Assembly: GCF_900996235.1 (NCBI RefSeq)
Contig: NZ_CAAJGM010000208.1
Coordinates: 743,596-807,595, forward strand
Source of the DNA: Paraburkholderia sp. BCC1885
Lineage (GTDB): Bacteria > Pseudomonadota > Gammaproteobacteria > Burkholderiales > Burkholderiaceae
DNA length: 64,000 nt
Direction: 5' to 3'
This document shows, one piece after another, positions 61,868 through 64,000 of this stretch; position 1 is the first letter of the stretch; every line of letters begins with the position of its first letter. The notes beneath the pieces are model-generated. The model was not told where the DNA came from, did not search any database, and saw only the letters and a list, made by a program, of their open reading frames with translations. A program made the translations under genes and the position numbers.

Positions 61868-63346
61868 ATGGACGCCCCCTCAGAACCTTTGACCAGCCTT
61901 CCCCTTGTTCAGGGCAACTACCCCTTTGCCCTGAGCGATGACGAACGCCGCATGACGGGCGATGAATGGGCGTGGCGGTTTTTGAGATTGAATCCCTGCT
62001 ATCGCCGCGACTATGAACTCTTGCAAGAACAGCCAACTCTGCTGAGAGAGCTGCGTCGACGCCATCCTTCACGATGGAAAGAAGATGCGACATTCGATCA
62101 GATTAAAGAACTTGATGTCAGGTATTTCAGCCTGAATGCGTCAGTCCTCGGCCCTCCCTGCAAATGGCCCGACGTCGCGCCAGTTCCTCTCGGTAGATAC
62201 CTCGCGTCCCACCCGGAGATCGAACTCGACAAACTGACGATACGCGATTTCGACAGCGTGCTTCTTTACGGCATTGCTGACTGGTTCGATCCGTCATCCC
62301 CCACCCTCAAGGAACTGAAAGAGGGGCAGTCGTGGTTCTTTAGCCTTGTCGAACCCATTCTTTCCGTCGGCGACAATCTTTTTATGGAACCCAATAGCTC
62401 ATGGGCAATTAGCCCTCGAGGAAACAAGGTGTCGGTGGGCTATGAGGGAGACGTGAAACGCAAAGAAGCTGAACACTTCTACGGACAAATCAAAAGAATC
62501 AATGAGCGAGGCGAGACAGTCCTTAGTTTCGGTAGACTAATCGATCAACCGCCTCAGCGCATCTTCGCAAAATACAATCAGCAAGGCGAGTTGATCGACA
62601 GCCTGGACATGAAGTATGAGCCGCCGCTTAAAACGGCGGGGTTTGCCAATCGATCGGAAATGGCCTTTGCCGTCGCCCTCGACGGGGCGGTCCGCTCACA
62701 ACTCCGTGTCAATCAGGACATGGCGCAGCGCTTCCAACATCTTCTCATCGAGAAGGACTCCCTAAGCGTCCAGCCGTCCGCCCCTGTCGGGTGTGAACCC
62801 CTCATCTTCCGACCGAACCGCGCGGTAGCGACGCCCTTCGCCAAGATACGAACCGATCTCGCAGGGCTGGAAAAAGAGCCGGCAAGCGTCCGGCAGAACT
62901 GGTACATCGCCCTAATCGACGTAGCCTATCCTTTGGCCGCTCAATTCAACACCGTCGAAAAACTTCTCCTGGATCAGCAGCAACGACTTCGGAAAGCCGG
63001 CACTCTAGCTTATCCGGTACGCGCAAGGGCCGGACGCGCGGGAAAAGGCGATTTCTGGCTGAAGCGGGCACTTTGTTTCGTGGAGCTTCAGTGCAAGCTA
63101 CCGTCGAAGCGCAAGAACACGCAACTCGGTGCCGACCGTATTGCAAAAGCTGTATACGTCTACGATAAAGACGACGAATACCACACGTGTGTGTGGGGAG
63201 AGACCGGTTGGGAACAGGCACCAGGGACCGGCGCAGGGTCCACAGAAGTATTCAAGGAAGCGCTTCGGCTTGGCAAGGACCTGGCGGAGAGCAAATATGC
63301 ATTTCTGATCGGCATGTCCGCCTCTGATATTGCTCGCGACGCCTGA
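61868..63346 (+). CDS. element-borne protein of unknown function
   Basis: A 492-residue protein that I do not firmly recognise. Residues 34-49 (WAWRFLRLNPCYRRDY) resemble the short N-terminal motif of DUF6499-like proteins often found near element genes. The rest is soluble and mixed alpha/beta, with no membrane helix or signal peptide. Visible blocks are SPTLKELKEGQSWFFSLVEPI (about 148-167, partial), FANRSEMAFAVALDGA and a C-terminal TEVFKEALRLGKDLAE helix. No nuclease, ATPase or helicase motif was found. It starts 19 bases after the integrase stop, with the same direction, so probably one transcript. GC content is lower than in the chromosomal genes. Confidence 0.8.
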   Translation: MDAPSEPLTSLPLVQGNYPFALSDDERRMTGDEWAWRFLRLNPCYRRDYELLQEQPTLLRELRRRHPSRWKEDATFDQIKELDVRYFSLNASVLGPPCKWPDVAPVPLGRYLASHPEIELDKLTIRDFDSVLLYGIADWFDPSSPTLKELKEGQSWFFSLVEPILSVGDNLFMEPNSSWAISPRGNKVSVGYEGDVKRKEAEHFYGQIKRINERGETVLSFGRLIDQPPQRIFAKYNQQGELIDSLDMKYEPPLKTAGFANRSEMAFAVALDGAVRSQLRVNQDMAQRFQHLLIEKDSLSVQPSAPVGCEPLIFRPNRAVATPFAKIRTDLAGLEKEPASVRQNWYIALIDVAYPLAAQFNTVEKLLLDQQQRLRKAGTLAYPVRARAGRAGKGDFWLKRALCFVELQCKLPSKRKNTQLGADRIAKAVYVYDKDDEYHTCVWGETGWEQAPGTGAGSTEVFKEALRLGKDLAESKYAFLIGMSASDIARDA

Positions 63347-63708
63347 TTGTCGCACCGATGCATGAACCGCACGGAGCGTGCATCTTGCGCAGAAACCATC
63401 TGCGCACGACTCGACTCGCCCAGTTCGGCCTCGTAACCTCATCCGGCCAACCGCCGCCCTGCTCACGCTGCCCGCGCTCCTATCCTTAAATCCCCTGGAC
63501 TTTTCAACGTCAGCGTGCATATCGACGCATCTCCGTAAGATCCTGAATCTTATTGGTTTTTCTTGATCACACCCGCGCTCCATTGGTCTGTTCAGACTCA
63601 ATCACGTCGTATCCCTGTTTGCCCTGGGATTGCCTAACTGCTTGCGCGATGATGCTTCGTCGGCCGACATAAGCATCTTTTCCAAGCAATCAATCCAGGA
63701 GCAAAACT
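63347..63708. other. intergenic region in the element
   Basis: This gap of 362 bases follows the unknown element gene. A 62-codon frame at 63378-63566 has no ribosome site and a low-quality translation. No terminator or clear promoter was found. Confidence 0.45.
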
Positions 63709-63912
63709 ATGGCATCTGACCGCCGTATGGCCTCGGCCGAGCCGCTGGCGAACCCAGCACAGCACACAACGTTAATCGGGATCGGCACGTCCGTTCTAGC
63801 TACGTCTGAACCTGTTTATTACGCACGTGAACCGTTAGCGCGCTACCAGACGGTAAAACGTTTAGCGCACACCTTCGGAAGTTTTCAAGGTAGTTGTCGC
63901 CTCGCCGCATAA
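63709..63912 (+). CDS. small hypothetical protein in the element
   Basis: A 67-residue frame with no recognised domain. The main support is a good ribosome site, AGGAG, 7 bases before the ATG. Composition is Ala/Thr/Arg-rich with no signal peptide or membrane helix. It lies in DNA of the integrative element, where small genes are common. It could equally be chance. Confidence 0.4.
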   Translation: MASDRRMASAEPLANPAQHTTLIGIGTSVLATSEPVYYAREPLARYQTVKRLAHTFGSFQGSCRLAA

Positions 63913-63915
63913 GAT

Positions 63916-63999
63916 TTACGCTGCTTTTCGCTCTTGGTGCCGGGGTTGCGCGATGGCGCTGTTTTGTTCAGCGTGATCGGGATTCAGATGCACGACATG
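63916..63999 (-). CDS. possible C-terminus of a gene running off the window
   Basis: A minus-strand frame is open from the window edge to a TAA at 63916-63918, giving a 27-residue tail rich in Gln, His and Ala (HVVHLNPDHAEQNSAIAQPR...). It is too short to identify. Confidence 0.25.
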   Translation of the reverse strand, partial: HVVHLNPDHAEQNSAIAQPRHQERKAA

Positions 64000-64000
64000 A

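Noticed and set aside
63378..63566. 62-codon frame in the element
   Set aside because: No ribosome site, poor start context and shadow-like composition.

Overview
The window looks like the main chromosome of a Burkholderiales bacterium, most likely Paraburkholderia or Burkholderia in the broad sense. The DNA is GC-rich and densely coded. The tmRNA encodes the tag ANDDTFALAA, which I recall as the Burkholderia-type tag. The gene order gyrA-ompA-ubiG-gph and serC-pheA-hisC-tyrA-aroA-cmk-rpsA-ihfB-lapAB is familiar from that group. This identification comes from reading the sequence and remembered families; no search was run.

Layout. 1-2356: a partial histone-deacetylase-family gene and a divergent lytic transglycosylase (mltB). 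2495-21997: a long run of minus-strand housekeeping genes. In transcription order these are gyrA, a DUF2059 protein, serC, pheA, hisC, tyrA, aroA, cmk, rpsA, ihfB, lapA, lapB, ugd, hldA (rfaE kinase domain), hldD, a ComEA-like protein and cysM. They cover DNA topology, serine and aromatic amino acid synthesis, translation, and lipopolysaccharide heptose/uronate supply and export control. 22483-25283: plus-strand ompA, ubiG, gph and the tmRNA gene. 25434-32315: a small secreted protein, a ModE/FdsR-like regulator and the divergent soluble NAD-dependent molybdenum formate dehydrogenase operon fdsGBA-fdsD, with no fdsC between fdsA and fdsD. 32358-46664: accessory and transport genes. These are an FAD monooxygenase, a CDF metal exporter, a TPR-glycosyltransferase, a citrate-type MFS symporter, a GNAT, a DUF2968 protein, a class I glutamine-amidotransferase hydrolase with a very long low-complexity N-terminus, a CPA2 antiporter, an amidase and dsbB. 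47070-54675: a purine-catabolic cluster, xdhA-xdhB-xdhC, an adenosine/adenine deaminase and guanine deaminase. Together these convert adenine and guanine through hypoxanthine and xanthine to urate. 54803-60439: a DUF4136 lipoprotein, pepN, a HigBA-type toxin-antitoxin pair and fbp.

The right end (about 60494-64000) is different. A tRNA-Thr(CGU) gene with a good promoter is cut just after its anticodon loop. It is followed by a terminator hairpin, a tyrosine recombinase with a complete catalytic set, an unrecognised 492-residue protein and a small ORF. This is the left end of an integrative element that runs off the window, and it is the best place here to look for something undescribed.

No CRISPR array, rRNA operon or transposase-bearing IS element was seen.
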